A DNA stretch of 47,509 bases from Thermodesulfovibrio sp. (GTDB taxonomy: Bacteria > Nitrospirota > Thermodesulfovibrionia > UBA6902): NCBI GenBank assembly GCA_026982355.1, contig JALSHG010000096.1:1-47509 (forward strand), given 5' to 3'. The stretch's first letter is position 1, and the number at the start of each line of letters is the position of its first letter. The notes below the pieces were generated by a model. That model was not told the DNA's origin. It ran no database searches and was given only the letters and a program-made list of their open reading frames with translations. The translations under genes were made by a program, and so were the position numbers. This document shows positions 25,970 through 34,075 of this stretch, one piece after another.

Positions 25970-28852
25970 ATGAATGATGACAGCAGGCTTGACATGGATT
26001 TTGTAGACCTGGATGAATTCATCCCCATCCCCGGACAAAGCAGGACCGAAGCCTCCGTCATGGAGAAATTTTACCGCGGTAATCTGGAGAAACTCTCCAG
26101 ACGTCATCCTGAACTGGTGGAAATCGTGGAGTCGGCAACCATTGACGGGGAAAGGATCAAAATATTTGATTCGGAAAGCGGCAATCCCAGGATAGTCTAT
26201 AAAAGAAATGACGGGGAAGAGATAAATATCCACAGCTCCGGGGATCCGATTGAATGCGCAAGACAGGCGATCGACCTGCTCGGCAGGATCGAAAAAGAGG
26301 GGATAGTCGTCCTTTTTGGATTCGGCCTGGGATATTTTGCAGAGGAGGTGTTTAAAAGATTTGAAAAGGGGCATATTCTTCTTGTATACGAGGCTGCACC
26401 GGAGATATTCAGGCTGGCCCTGAGTATAAAGGATTTTTCCGCGCTGCTGGATTCCGACCGGGTCAAAATCGTTCTGGGAGAAAATGCGGAAAATTTTTCA
26501 GTGCTCCACAGCCACCATCATCTTATCACCAACGGGAAATTCTGGATAGTCAGGCACGAGCCGTCGGTCAAAATAAACCCTGCTGCATTTGACAATTTCC
26601 TGAACAGATTAAATGAAGAAAAGCGGGTGAGCGATCTCGGGGTCGCCACTATTTTAAGCCGCGGCAAGGAATTCATAGATGCATTTATTGAAAACGTTCC
26701 GTCAATAATAAGAAAGCCCGGTGTAAGGAATCTCCGCAATATATTCAAGGGCAGACCGGCGGTTATAGTATCTGCGGGACCTTCTCTCGACAAGAATATT
26801 CATTTGCTGAAAAAGACAAAAGGAAGGGCGGTCATTGTTGCAACGGACGCCTCGCTCCCCGCGCTCCTCTCTGCGGATGTTATTCCCGACCTGGCGGTGG
26901 CGATAGACCCGGTCTCGGATAATATAGATGACAAATTCAAGGATATCCCCGTCCTGAAGGAAGTGCCCTTTATCTGTCTTGCGCAATACACCCCCGCCCT
27001 CATCCGCATGTACCCCGGTCCGTTGTTTATTAACAGTGTCCCCCAGAATATGGCCTTTCAGTGGCTTGCAAGGTTCTGGGAAGACAACGGTTATATTGAA
27101 TGTTTCGGGGGGTCCGTTGCACATTTTGCCTTTGCCGTATCCGAGTTCCTTGGTGCGGATGTTATAGCCTTTATAGGACAGGACCTTTCCTACAGCGGCG
27201 GGAGGGTCCATGCCACTGGTTATACGGACAATCTTGACAGGATACTGGAAAAGAAGACCAGAAACGGCCCCGGCAATATACCGGGAGCAATGCCGGCCGT
27301 GGATATTTTCAATGAACGTGTATATACCATCAGGCAGTTCCTGACCTTTAAAACGGCCTTTGAAAGCAGGATCAGGACATTTACCGGCATCGTCGTCAAT
27401 GCCACGGAGGGAGGATTGCCGATTGACGGGGCAGTCAATATGAGGTTTGCCGATTTTATAGACGAATACTGCGACAGTTTACATGAAACGGATACATTTT
27501 CACTGTTATCCGCTCTCTCCGACAGCCGGCCATTCTACCGTCTTGATCACCTGATAAGTGAAGTGACATCAGTAAGAAATAAATTTCGGGATATCAAAAG
27601 GGCGTCGGCACAGGTATTGAGACATATAAAAAAGGCGAAAAAATTGAAAGGCAACGAAAACAAAGATTCCCGTGAGCTCAGCAGTATACTGAAAAGGATC
27701 GAGGGGCTTATCGAAAAAGTAAGACATCCTTCGCTTAACCTGCTGGTCGGATATCATTACGGACTTGAACTCTATCTGAAAAAACACGAGATACAGGCGA
27801 TAGACGAGATACGGGATAAATGGGAAATGCTTGATAAACAACTGGAAAGGGGGCGGTTCTATTACAGCGAGATAATAAAGGCAATAAATCTTTTCAACAA
27901 GCAGCTGGACAGGCTCATAAACGCGCTCAGGAGGGAGAGAGAGATTGATTCGATACTCAACGATAATTCGACGGGAGAAGGCATAAGATACTACAAGGCC
28001 GGCATGGCATATAAAAAGGCCGGCATGACCGCCCTTGCTGTAAAGTATCTGACATCAGCGTTGAACAGCCATGGTGACGATGTTCAGGACATGTCCCTTG
28101 ACGGCATTCACAACTCTCTCGCCGGGATGTACATAAAGCAGTGCAGATTTTATGAGGCGCGGGAAATACTGGAAGGCATGCTTGCCCGAAAAGGCGCAAC
28201 TGATGAGAAAAAAGAGAAGGTTCTCGATATGCTCAAGGTGTGCAATATGAAAATCCGAGTCTGGGAGAGCAAAAGAACAGAGATGGCGAAACAGCTTGAA
28301 AATGCGGAGGCGAACTACGGTTCTCACCTGGAATCAGGGTACTTCTATTTCAGGATAAAAGACTTCAGGAGAGCTGAGAAGGAATACCGGAAGGCGGTCG
28401 CGTGGCGGCGGCAGCGACAGGAACCGCCGATAATAACCGCCCCTGCTGCTTCAGAAAAGGCAGATGAACAGAAAATGCTGCTTGAGGCCTTTTACGGCCT
28501 TGCTCATACTTACCTGGCCATGGACGATCCTGAACAGGCCGTGGATGCCCTTGAGGAAGCCGTCAAGATCGCCCCCGACAACCCTGTTCTGTACCGTGAT
28601 CTCGGCCTGATAGCTTTCCAGAATAATGACATTTCATCCGCCGAGATATTTTTTTCCAGGGCCATAGAGCTGGCGCCTCACGCGGTGGAGCTGTATAAGA
28701 CTTTAGCCGGTCTTTACATTGGTTCGGCACGGACGGAAAAGGCCATTGCGCTTTACGACAGGGCGCTTCGCATAAACCCCGGCAATCCGTCTATCCAGCA
28801 GGACCTTGCAATGCTTCTGAAGCATGAAGTGACAAGGATGGAAAAACGCTGA
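25970..28852 (+). CDS. DUF115 / Maf-type motility-associated glycosyltransferase with C-terminal TPRs
   Basis: Start ATG 25970 has AAGGAG six bases upstream; 960 residues. The central domain (about 255-430) is the 6-hydroxymethylpterin-pyrophosphokinase-like DUF115 fold, with GRPAVIVSAGPSLDKN, VATDASLPALL and DLAVAIDPVSDN. Maf proteins of this family transfer nonulosonic acids (pseudaminic or legionaminic) onto flagellin Ser/Thr in the cytosol. Upstream residues 60-240 match the Maf N-terminal domain (FGFGLGYFAEEV). A helical region (540-680) and several TPRs (about 660-960, for example ALEEAVKIAPDNPVLYRDLG) follow, an extension beyond ordinary Maf proteins. It ends the nonulosonate gene set and probably uses its CMP-sugar. 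No flagellin gene is in the window. Confidence 0.88.
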   Translation: MNDDSRLDMDFVDLDEFIPIPGQSRTEASVMEKFYRGNLEKLSRRHPELVEIVESATIDGERIKIFDSESGNPRIVYKRNDGEEINIHSSGDPIECARQAIDLLGRIEKEGIVVLFGFGLGYFAEEVFKRFEKGHILLVYEAAPEIFRLALSIKDFSALLDSDRVKIVLGENAENFSVLHSHHHLITNGKFWIVRHEPSVKINPAAFDNFLNRLNEEKRVSDLGVATILSRGKEFIDAFIENVPSIIRKPGVRNLRNIFKGRPAVIVSAGPSLDKNIHLLKKTKGRAVIVATDASLPALLSADVIPDLAVAIDPVSDNIDDKFKDIPVLKEVPFICLAQYTPALIRMYPGPLFINSVPQNMAFQWLARFWEDNGYIECFGGSVAHFAFAVSEFLGADVIAFIGQDLSYSGGRVHATGYTDNLDRILEKKTRNGPGNIPGAMPAVDIFNERVYTIRQFLTFKTAFESRIRTFTGIVVNATEGGLPIDGAVNMRFADFIDEYCDSLHETDTFSLLSALSDSRPFYRLDHLISEVTSVRNKFRDIKRASAQVLRHIKKAKKLKGNENKDSRELSSILKRIEGLIEKVRHPSLNLLVGYHYGLELYLKKHEIQAIDEIRDKWEMLDKQLERGRFYYSEIIKAINLFNKQLDRLINALRREREIDSILNDNSTGEGIRYYKAGMAYKKAGMTALAVKYLTSALNSHGDDVQDMSLDGIHNSLAGMYIKQCRFYEAREILEGMLARKGATDEKKEKVLDMLKVCNMKIRVWESKRTEMAKQLENAEANYGSHLESGYFYFRIKDFRRAEKEYRKAVAWRRQRQEPPIITAPAASEKADEQKMLLEAFYGLAHTYLAMDDPEQAVDALEEAVKIAPDNPVLYRDLGLIAFQNNDISSAEIFFSRAIELAPHAVELYKTLAGLYIGSARTEKAIALYDRALRINPGNPSIQQDLAMLLKHEVTRMEKR

Positions 28853-28858
28853 GTGGCC

Positions 28859-30208
28859 CTACTTGTTCTTCATCAGCGCCGGGAAAACGGCCTCCAGCGC
28901 ATCCACTGCGTGCACGGGATGGCTGTCTGGATGTATTGCCCTGTTGCAGAGCTTTTCGGCGTTGTCTTCAGCATCGGCTTTGCTTGCACCGGCATAGGAC
29001 GCCAGAAGGCCGGTGAAGGTTGATTTGACGAGTGACTTGTTGTCTTCAAGGGCCTTTCTCACTTTGTCAATGTTCTGGTACAGCATTCCGCGCCAGCCCT
29101 GGTGCACGAGCTTGGTGACCGTGGCGGGGCCGACCCCCCCGGTCTCCAGCGTATACGCCGCGGCCCTGGAACGCGCGGAAGGATCGACATCACCGTAAGG
29201 TTTCCTGCCGTCTTTTCTGAACGACGTGGATGCGTCGATTATCAGGCAGCCTTCCTTGAGCATGTCCGCGGTGAAGAAGTATTCAGTGTCAGCGTGCAGC
29301 CTGTACGGATGAAACCCCATGCAGGAAAATATTATGTCCGCACGCCTTGAGAGTTCGGTATATACCCTTAACTGCGTCTCCCTGTCCGTTGAACCGCCCG
29401 TGCCTGTGCGCGTGTGCAGCGGGCCGAGGGCCGTTGCATCAAAGCGCTTCAGGAGGTTAAACAGCGGCTCACCCACGATGGCGCTCCTGCCGGAGACCAG
29501 CACCTCGAAACCTGCAAAACCCGCGATCCCGTCCGGACGCAGCCTCACGCCCTTTTCCCTGTACAGGTAGACGCTGGCGAGGTCTATTATACCCCCGGGC
29601 GTGCAGCAGTCGTAATAACGTTCGGCGCCGAGGGACATGAGGCCGAGTGTCACCTGGTTGAGCCCGTCGCCGTCCTTGGCGATATTGATGCGGTTGCAGA
29701 GCGCGGTTGTGTCGATTGTCTCCCCCGCTCTGCCGCCGAAAGGCAACTGGAACATCAATATGGAGATGGTCTCGTCATTGTTCCATTTGTCGAGTTTTTC
29801 GTAAAGCTCAGAGGCCGTTATCGTGGAAGGCAGTTCTTCGACCATGCCGGACAGGCCGGTGAGCCTGGTAGTGGCGGACTTCATGCCCACATAGCTGCGT
29901 GAAGCCGCCACCGTGGGGTCGTCCCTGTCACCGACCAGCACGGTCAGCACCTTGTGCCCGGCAGGCCTGATATCCTTGAGCGCGGGAACCTCGCTGAAAA
30001 AATCCGCCCTGCGCCTCAGCTCGGGTATGATGACATCCTGATAACCCTTCGGGTATTTCTGCTCCCCCTTTACAACACCTGAGCCGTTTATGACACTGGA
30101 ATATTCTTCCCCCCTGAACGGGCGTGTGATGATATGCCTGAATTCTTCCTGGTTAAACAGCCAGTGGTTTATGCCGCCTATGCGGTCATTGTATTCTCTG
30201 TAACCCAT
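28859..30208 (-). CDS. folD: Divergent, long FolD-like methylene-THF dehydrogenase/methenyl-THF cyclohydrolase
   Basis: The protein has 449 residues against about 285 for ordinary FolD. Conserved features are in order: Y-x3-K catalytic pair in SYVGMK (Tyr106, Lys110), FQLPFG (153-158), KDGDGLN (178-184), CTPGG (202-206), the cofactor loop VSGRSAIVGEP (238-248) and ETGGVGPATVTKLV (about 357-370). About 80 residues at the N-terminus and insertions elsewhere are extra. It should interconvert 5,10-methylene-, methenyl- and 10-formyl-THF, directly after Fhs in the C1 pathway. AGGAGG precedes ATG 30208. It converges with the DUF115 gene. Cofactor use (NAD or NADP) cannot be read off. Confidence 0.85.
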   Translation of the reverse strand: MGYREYNDRIGGINHWLFNQEEFRHIITRPFRGEEYSSVINGSGVVKGEQKYPKGYQDVIIPELRRRADFFSEVPALKDIRPAGHKVLTVLVGDRDDPTVAASRSYVGMKSATTRLTGLSGMVEELPSTITASELYEKLDKWNNDETISILMFQLPFGGRAGETIDTTALCNRINIAKDGDGLNQVTLGLMSLGAERYYDCCTPGGIIDLASVYLYREKGVRLRPDGIAGFAGFEVLVSGRSAIVGEPLFNLLKRFDATALGPLHTRTGTGGSTDRETQLRVYTELSRRADIIFSCMGFHPYRLHADTEYFFTADMLKEGCLIIDASTSFRKDGRKPYGDVDPSARSRAAAYTLETGGVGPATVTKLVHQGWRGMLYQNIDKVRKALEDNKSLVKSTFTGLLASYAGASKADAEDNAEKLCNRAIHPDSHPVHAVDALEAVFPALMKNK

Positions 30209-30249
30209 GATATTCCTCCTGATGGTATATTTTTCAAGCGGATGTTTTA

Positions 30250-30310
30250 ACTTAAAGCCTTGCAGCGGCGTAAAATCCCCCCTGCCGGCTTGTGCAACAT
30301 CAAGATTAAG
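30250..30310 (-). repeat. Dispersed repeat copy E11 (short, worn) before folD
   Basis: On the minus strand: CTTAATCTTGATGTTGCACA, GCCGGCAGGGGGG, then TTTTACGCCGCTGCAAGGC and TTTAAG. The R end lies 41 bases before the folD ATG. Confidence 0.75.
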
Positions 30311-30426
30311 ATAAAGTCATATAATCTAAATAGTGGGAATGTCCGATGTCAAGGCCGCGAATTGCCTTCAATTACCTTAATGCCTTGGCCTCATTCTTTC
30401 CTCTGGGAGGCGGTTATACATATGCT

Positions 30427-30825
30427 CTACCATTTATACAGCCTGAGACTCGTGACTTTCGCTATTTTTTCAAAATCGGAATCATTATGAAAAAGCACGG
30501 CGTCATTCTCTAATGCAACCGCGCTTATAAGGCAGTCTGCCGGCTTTTTTACAGTAAAACCTCTTTTTCTGCAGCGCCTGTAAATATCAGCGCCGCGAAC
30601 ATAAGACTGAACCGGCGTATTCATTAAAACCGGCAATGCAGACAGGTAGTCCTTGATCTCAACGAACTGATTATCATCCCTGATACCCTGCAGTATCTCC
30701 ATAAGTATTATCTCCGAGATACATATCTCTTCATCGTCTTCCAAAAGGGCATGGAGAGTTCTGCGGGATTTAGTATTCCGTCCGTTGAGGAAATCGATCC
30801 AGACAGATGTATCTACCAATATCAA
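30427..30825 (-). CDS. vapC: VapC-family PIN-domain toxin
   Basis: The protein has 132 residues, a full PIN domain. Acidic residues of the RNase centre are seen: Asp5 (VDTSVW), Glu43 (LMEIL), Asp97 (KPADCLI) and Asp115/117 (HNDSDF). VapC toxins cut tRNA or rRNA when free of the antitoxin. Its start overlaps the stop of vapB by four bases (30822-30825), the typical coupled arrangement. It lies between folD and the SGNH gene in minus-strand order, with no repeat copy in front. Confidence 0.93.
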   Translation of the reverse strand: MILVDTSVWIDFLNGRNTKSRRTLHALLEDDEEICISEIILMEILQGIRDDNQFVEIKDYLSALPVLMNTPVQSYVRGADIYRRCRKRGFTVKKPADCLISAVALENDAVLFHNDSDFEKIAKVTSLRLYKW

Positions 30826-31022
30826 AACCGGCTCTTTCTCATTTCAGAGAGGTCACCCTCCCATTTCACGGCGCCTTCAAGCCTCAGGAGTCTCTTCCTT
30901 TTTTCTTTCTTTATAAGCTCTTCTATGGCAGTGTTAATAAGCTCTTTTTTGGTTTTGCATTTTGTTAATCTAAATCCTTCTTCAAAGAGCGCATCATCCA
31001 CCACTACGTTTGTTCTTCCCAT
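30822..31022 (-). CDS. vapB: VapB-family antitoxin
   Basis: Start ATG 31022 (GGGGGTG upstream) gives 66 residues: MGRTNVVVDDALFEEGFRLT. An N-terminal ribbon-helix-helix of the VapB type II group (VVVDDALFEEGFRLTKCKTKKELINTAIEELI region, residues about 6-38) is followed by a charged tail with KWEGDLSEMRKSRF, which should fill the VapC active site. It binds its own promoter in the family. An alternative start seven codons upstream is less likely. Confidence 0.88.
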   Translation of the reverse strand: MGRTNVVVDDALFEEGFRLTKCKTKKELINTAIEELIKKEKRKRLLRLEGAVKWEGDLSEMRKSRF

Positions 31023-31049
31023 AACAACACCCCCAATACACAAATATTA

Positions 31050-32183
31050 TCATAACAATGTGTATAAATCAATCGAACGAATCGCCTCTGTTTTGCGACC
31101 TCGGGGTTTTCCTGCAATCTGCTCCAGCACGGGCAGCAGGTCCCGGGCGAGCTTTGCGGCTAAAATCTCGTGGCCGGGGTCTGAAAAGTGCCACTGGTCG
31201 GCGAATGTCGTCACCTTCTCGTTATTGAAAATCCCCGAGCAGTCTATAAAGAAACTTGACGGCGACCTGTCTGCAAGCGCCTTCAATCCTTTTCTTATCC
31301 TGTCATAATGCGGATTCACAGTCTCTTCGTATTTTCTTACGCTGAGGTCAAGGATTCTCTCCTCAAGCGCTGTTTTGACCTTCTTTTCCCCTAAAAAAGG
31401 CTGAAGCGCAAAGACGACGGGGATGTTGTGCTCTGCGGCGATATGCTGTGCAACCTCCATGTTGCCCAGGTACTGCCGCGCATAGGCGCTGAAGTCGTCC
31501 CCTCCTGGATTGACAAGGTCGTTCAGCCCGTTGAGAAATATCACAAGGTCCGGCCTGATGTCCAGTCCCCGCAGGACAAACGCAGCAAGGTCATTGGAGC
31601 TGAGGGCCGAGCCCACGCCGAAGACCGATATGCCTATGTCCGGGAACCGGGATTTCAGCAGGCCGGCGAGGCGGTGGAAATAGGTTTTATCAATACCCGA
31701 TGCATACGCGCCGAATGCCACGCTTCCACCGATAATCAGGATATGCGGAGAGGGGTTTTCCAGGCGGCCCGCATGCTGAAAGCCCCCCCGGTCGATTTCG
31801 ATGAGGCCGGGTATTACCTGAGGGCGCTCGCATACCAGGTCTCCGATCAATCCGCAGGCCGTATCCTTGGGCTTGATCCCGAAGCCCCAGAATCCTTCAC
31901 GGGGCTCTCCGCGTTCCGGCACCTGGAGGCCGCGCTCGGTGTAACTGGATTCCCACGCCGTGCGGTTCAGTTCAAGTCCCGACAGGCCGAAGGGCCTCGG
32001 GCCGTTGATGAGATGATCCAGGGCATAGGAGACTGCCAGACGGTACGGGCCGTACCTGTCATAATAGTGCCAGCGGAGGCCTGCCTCCAGGATAAGAAAG
32101 GAAACCAGCAGCGACAGGGCGAGCAGGGCCGTGTTTGCAAGCCGGGTTCTCCGTTTTCCTTCACCTTTCATCTGAATCTTCAA
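31050..32183 (-). CDS. Membrane-anchored SGNH/GDSL-family hydrolase
   Basis: The protein has 377 residues from TTG 32183; an ATG at 32171 would remove four. Residues 16-37 form an N-terminal membrane anchor. The SGNH blocks are present: GGSVAFG with nucleophile Ser154, a Gly at about 189-191, NGLND with Asn218, and DQWHFSDPGH with Asp329/His332. Such enzymes are O-acetylesterases or lipases that act outside the cytoplasm; an acetyl-sugar substrate would fit the glycan genes but is only inference. A ribosome-binding GGAGGT at 32195-32200 lies closer to an out-of-frame ATG (32190; nine codons then TGA) than to this start. Repeat E12 ends 29 bases upstream. Confidence 0.85.
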   Translation of the reverse strand: MKIQMKGEGKRRTRLANTALLALSLLVSFLILEAGLRWHYYDRYGPYRLAVSYALDHLINGPRPFGLSGLELNRTAWESSYTERGLQVPERGEPREGFWGFGIKPKDTACGLIGDLVCERPQVIPGLIEIDRGGFQHAGRLENPSPHILIIGGSVAFGAYASGIDKTYFHRLAGLLKSRFPDIGISVFGVGSALSSNDLAAFVLRGLDIRPDLVIFLNGLNDLVNPGGDDFSAYARQYLGNMEVAQHIAAEHNIPVVFALQPFLGEKKVKTALEERILDLSVRKYEETVNPHYDRIRKGLKALADRSPSSFFIDCSGIFNNEKVTTFADQWHFSDPGHEILAAKLARDLLPVLEQIAGKPRGRKTEAIRSIDLYTLL

Positions 32184-32212
32184 ATTTCATTCTGCACCTC
32201 CCCCGAACCCCG

Positions 32213-32306
32213 CCCCTTACAGCGGGATAAAAACACCGCCTGCGGGCAAGGGGGCCGGAGGTTTTAGGGCGGACTCCCCTGCCGGTTTACGCAACATTAA
32301 GGTTAA
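32213..32306 (-). repeat. Dispersed repeat copy E12 (medium form); provides the cooC2 stop codon
   Basis: On the minus strand the L end TTAACCTTAATGTTGCGTAA contains the TAA stop of the second cooC gene (32303-32305). The inner arms are GGCAGGGGAGTCCGCC and GCCCCCTTGCCCGC. The R end is TTTATCCCGCTGTAAGGGG, 29 bases before the SGNH start. Confidence 0.92.
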
Positions 32307-33070
32307 GGAATATCCGCCGAGTCCAGAATCTCAAAGACCGTCCTCACCGCGACCGAATCAGGGGGAAGTTCAAAAACCGGCCTGCCTTCCATGTCGAGAC
32401 GGAAGATGTTGCCGTCTTCGGGAACATTGCAGATTTCTTCAAAGGGGATATCCATGCCGCTGTTTTTCAGCCTGGTGAAATTCTCACCTGACACCCTGTT
32501 GACTATGAGCTTCCTCCTGCCTATATTGAGATTCAGCTCGTCGACAAGGCTGTTGATCCTTGCGGCGGTCCTGATGCCCTTCTGAGTGGGATCGCTGATT
32601 ACAAGCAGCAGGTCGACCTCGTGAGTGGTTCTCCTGCTGAGGTGCTCCATGCCGGCTTCATTGTCTATCACAACATAAGGATACCTGGCGGAGAGCTTGT
32701 CCGTATATTTACGGATTATGTTGTTGGCCGCGCAATAGCAGCCCGGGCCTTCGGGCCTGCCCATGACCATCAAATCAAACCCGTCCGACTCGATAAGCGA
32801 CTGCTGGACCTGGTAGTCAAAAAGCTGCTCCATGCTCATGCCCCCCGGCCGCTCGGCGCCGCTGCGGACCATGGCAAGGGATTCCTCGCGCAGGCCGCCT
32901 ATTGTTGCGTGAACAGGGACGCCGAGAGCCTCATTGAGACAGGAATTGCTGTCGGCATCAACTGCAAGCACCGGCTTGCGCCTCTTTTCAACAAGGTACC
33001 GGATAGTTAATGCCGCAATGGTTGTCTTGCCTGTGCCGCCTTTGCCTGCAAATGCTGTTACGTATGCCAT
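32303..33070 (-). CDS. cooC: Second CooC-type nickel-insertion ATPase
   Basis: With ATG 33070 (AGGAGG upstream) the protein has 255 residues; a longer frame to 33148 is not needed. The P-loop is GKGGTGKTT (9-17), followed by VDADSNSCLNEALG (37-50), and the metal-binding motif is GCYC (Cys111, Cys113). This is the CooC/AcsF group that inserts Ni into CODH or acetyl-CoA synthase. It differs clearly from the copy at 2238-3011. It is the last gene of a thyX - degenerate protease - cooC set. The stop codon lies in repeat E12. Confidence 0.88.
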   Translation of the reverse strand: MAYVTAFAGKGGTGKTTIAALTIRYLVEKRRKPVLAVDADSNSCLNEALGVPVHATIGGLREESLAMVRSGAERPGGMSMEQLFDYQVQQSLIESDGFDLMVMGRPEGPGCYCAANNIIRKYTDKLSARYPYVVIDNEAGMEHLSRRTTHEVDLLLVISDPTQKGIRTAARINSLVDELNLNIGRRKLIVNRVSGENFTRLKNSGMDIPFEEICNVPEDGNIFRLDMEGRPVFELPPDSVAVRTVFEILDSADIP

Positions 33071-33078
33071 GGAAAAAG

Positions 33079-34071
33079 CTATCTCCTCCTGTGTCTGACC
33101 TTCGCCGGACTGCCGCTGAACAGATTCCTTGCCTTGCCGTAAAGCCACTGGATGAATGATATGAATACTATAATCAGAAATACATAGAACAGCAGCTTGG
33201 GGAACCCGATCAGATACAGCGTCATAAAACCTTCAATGGCTGCTGTTTCCATCCGCTTAAACAGCCACTTCGACCAGACCTTTGATTTTGCAGGCTTAAG
33301 GGGCCGTGGTGCTTCCCCGGGGCTCAGGATGAAATCCCTCACTGACCGCATACTGACCGCATTTAAGACGGACATGTCGGGGATTCTCCCAAACACGTCT
33401 CTCTCCTGTTCCGGTGATATCCGGGCGGTTGTAATCCCGACAACCTCTCCGTCCATGTCCAGCACAGGGCCCTGCCTGGCGGGGGGCAGCAATGATATCG
33501 GGACGGCGGTTTTTATCCTGAACACCTCCAGTCCCTCCCTGGTTATATCTACGGATTTGACCACACCTTCCGATACGGTTTTTTCGTCGCCGGCTGATTT
33601 GCCGGTGATCATGACCTTGTCCCCCGGTTTTATGAGGCGGTCGAAATCTATCCCGAGGGGAACCTCATTGTCCGTGCCGACCCGGATCATTGCGAGGTCT
33701 TTATCGCTGTCAAGGCGGACAATTGCAACATCCGTGTAATGGTTCCCCCGGCTGAACACTTCTGCTGAATACGCATTCTCCATGATCTCCGCATTGGTTA
33801 CGATTGTTCCCTCGCGGTCCATGAAGAAGCCGCTTCCCCTCGCACTCTCCGTCCCTGTGATGTCATAGGCAATGATCATCACTATCCCGGGGGCGGCCTG
33901 TTCCACCCTTGAGTTCAACTGCCTGAGGGATTCCTCCAGGTCCATGTATAAGAAACCCTTCGAATCCCGGGCAGGAGGGGCGCTGTGCGAGGCGGTGGTG
34001 AGAACCAGTGCAAAAGACAGGATTGCCGTGATTATGATAAATCCGGCAAAGGCTTTTCTTTTCACGATCAT
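33079..34071 (-). CDS. Trypsin-like (DegP-type) protein lacking two catalytic residues
   Basis: The protein has 330 residues: signal/anchor (about 8-28), a trypsin-like domain (about 55-215), and a C-terminal membrane segment (about 285-310) followed by a basic tail. The scaffold is recognisable: GSGFFMDREGTIVTN (79-93), KDLAMIRV (Asp125 retained), GDKVMITGKSAG, DGEVVGI. But the catalytic His position in the usual NNHV reads NAEI (Glu95), and the usual GNSGGP reads ARQGPV (Gln200 for Ser). It cannot work as a serine protease and may be a binding or regulatory protein at the membrane. It is five bases after thyX and nine before cooC2. Confidence 0.85.
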   Translation of the reverse strand: MIVKRKAFAGFIIITAILSFALVLTTASHSAPPARDSKGFLYMDLEESLRQLNSRVEQAAPGIVMIIAYDITGTESARGSGFFMDREGTIVTNAEIMENAYSAEVFSRGNHYTDVAIVRLDSDKDLAMIRVGTDNEVPLGIDFDRLIKPGDKVMITGKSAGDEKTVSEGVVKSVDITREGLEVFRIKTAVPISLLPPARQGPVLDMDGEVVGITTARISPEQERDVFGRIPDMSVLNAVSMRSVRDFILSPGEAPRPLKPAKSKVWSKWLFKRMETAAIEGFMTLYLIGFPKLLFYVFLIIVFISFIQWLYGKARNLFSGSPAKVRHRRR

Positions 34072-34075
34072 GTGC

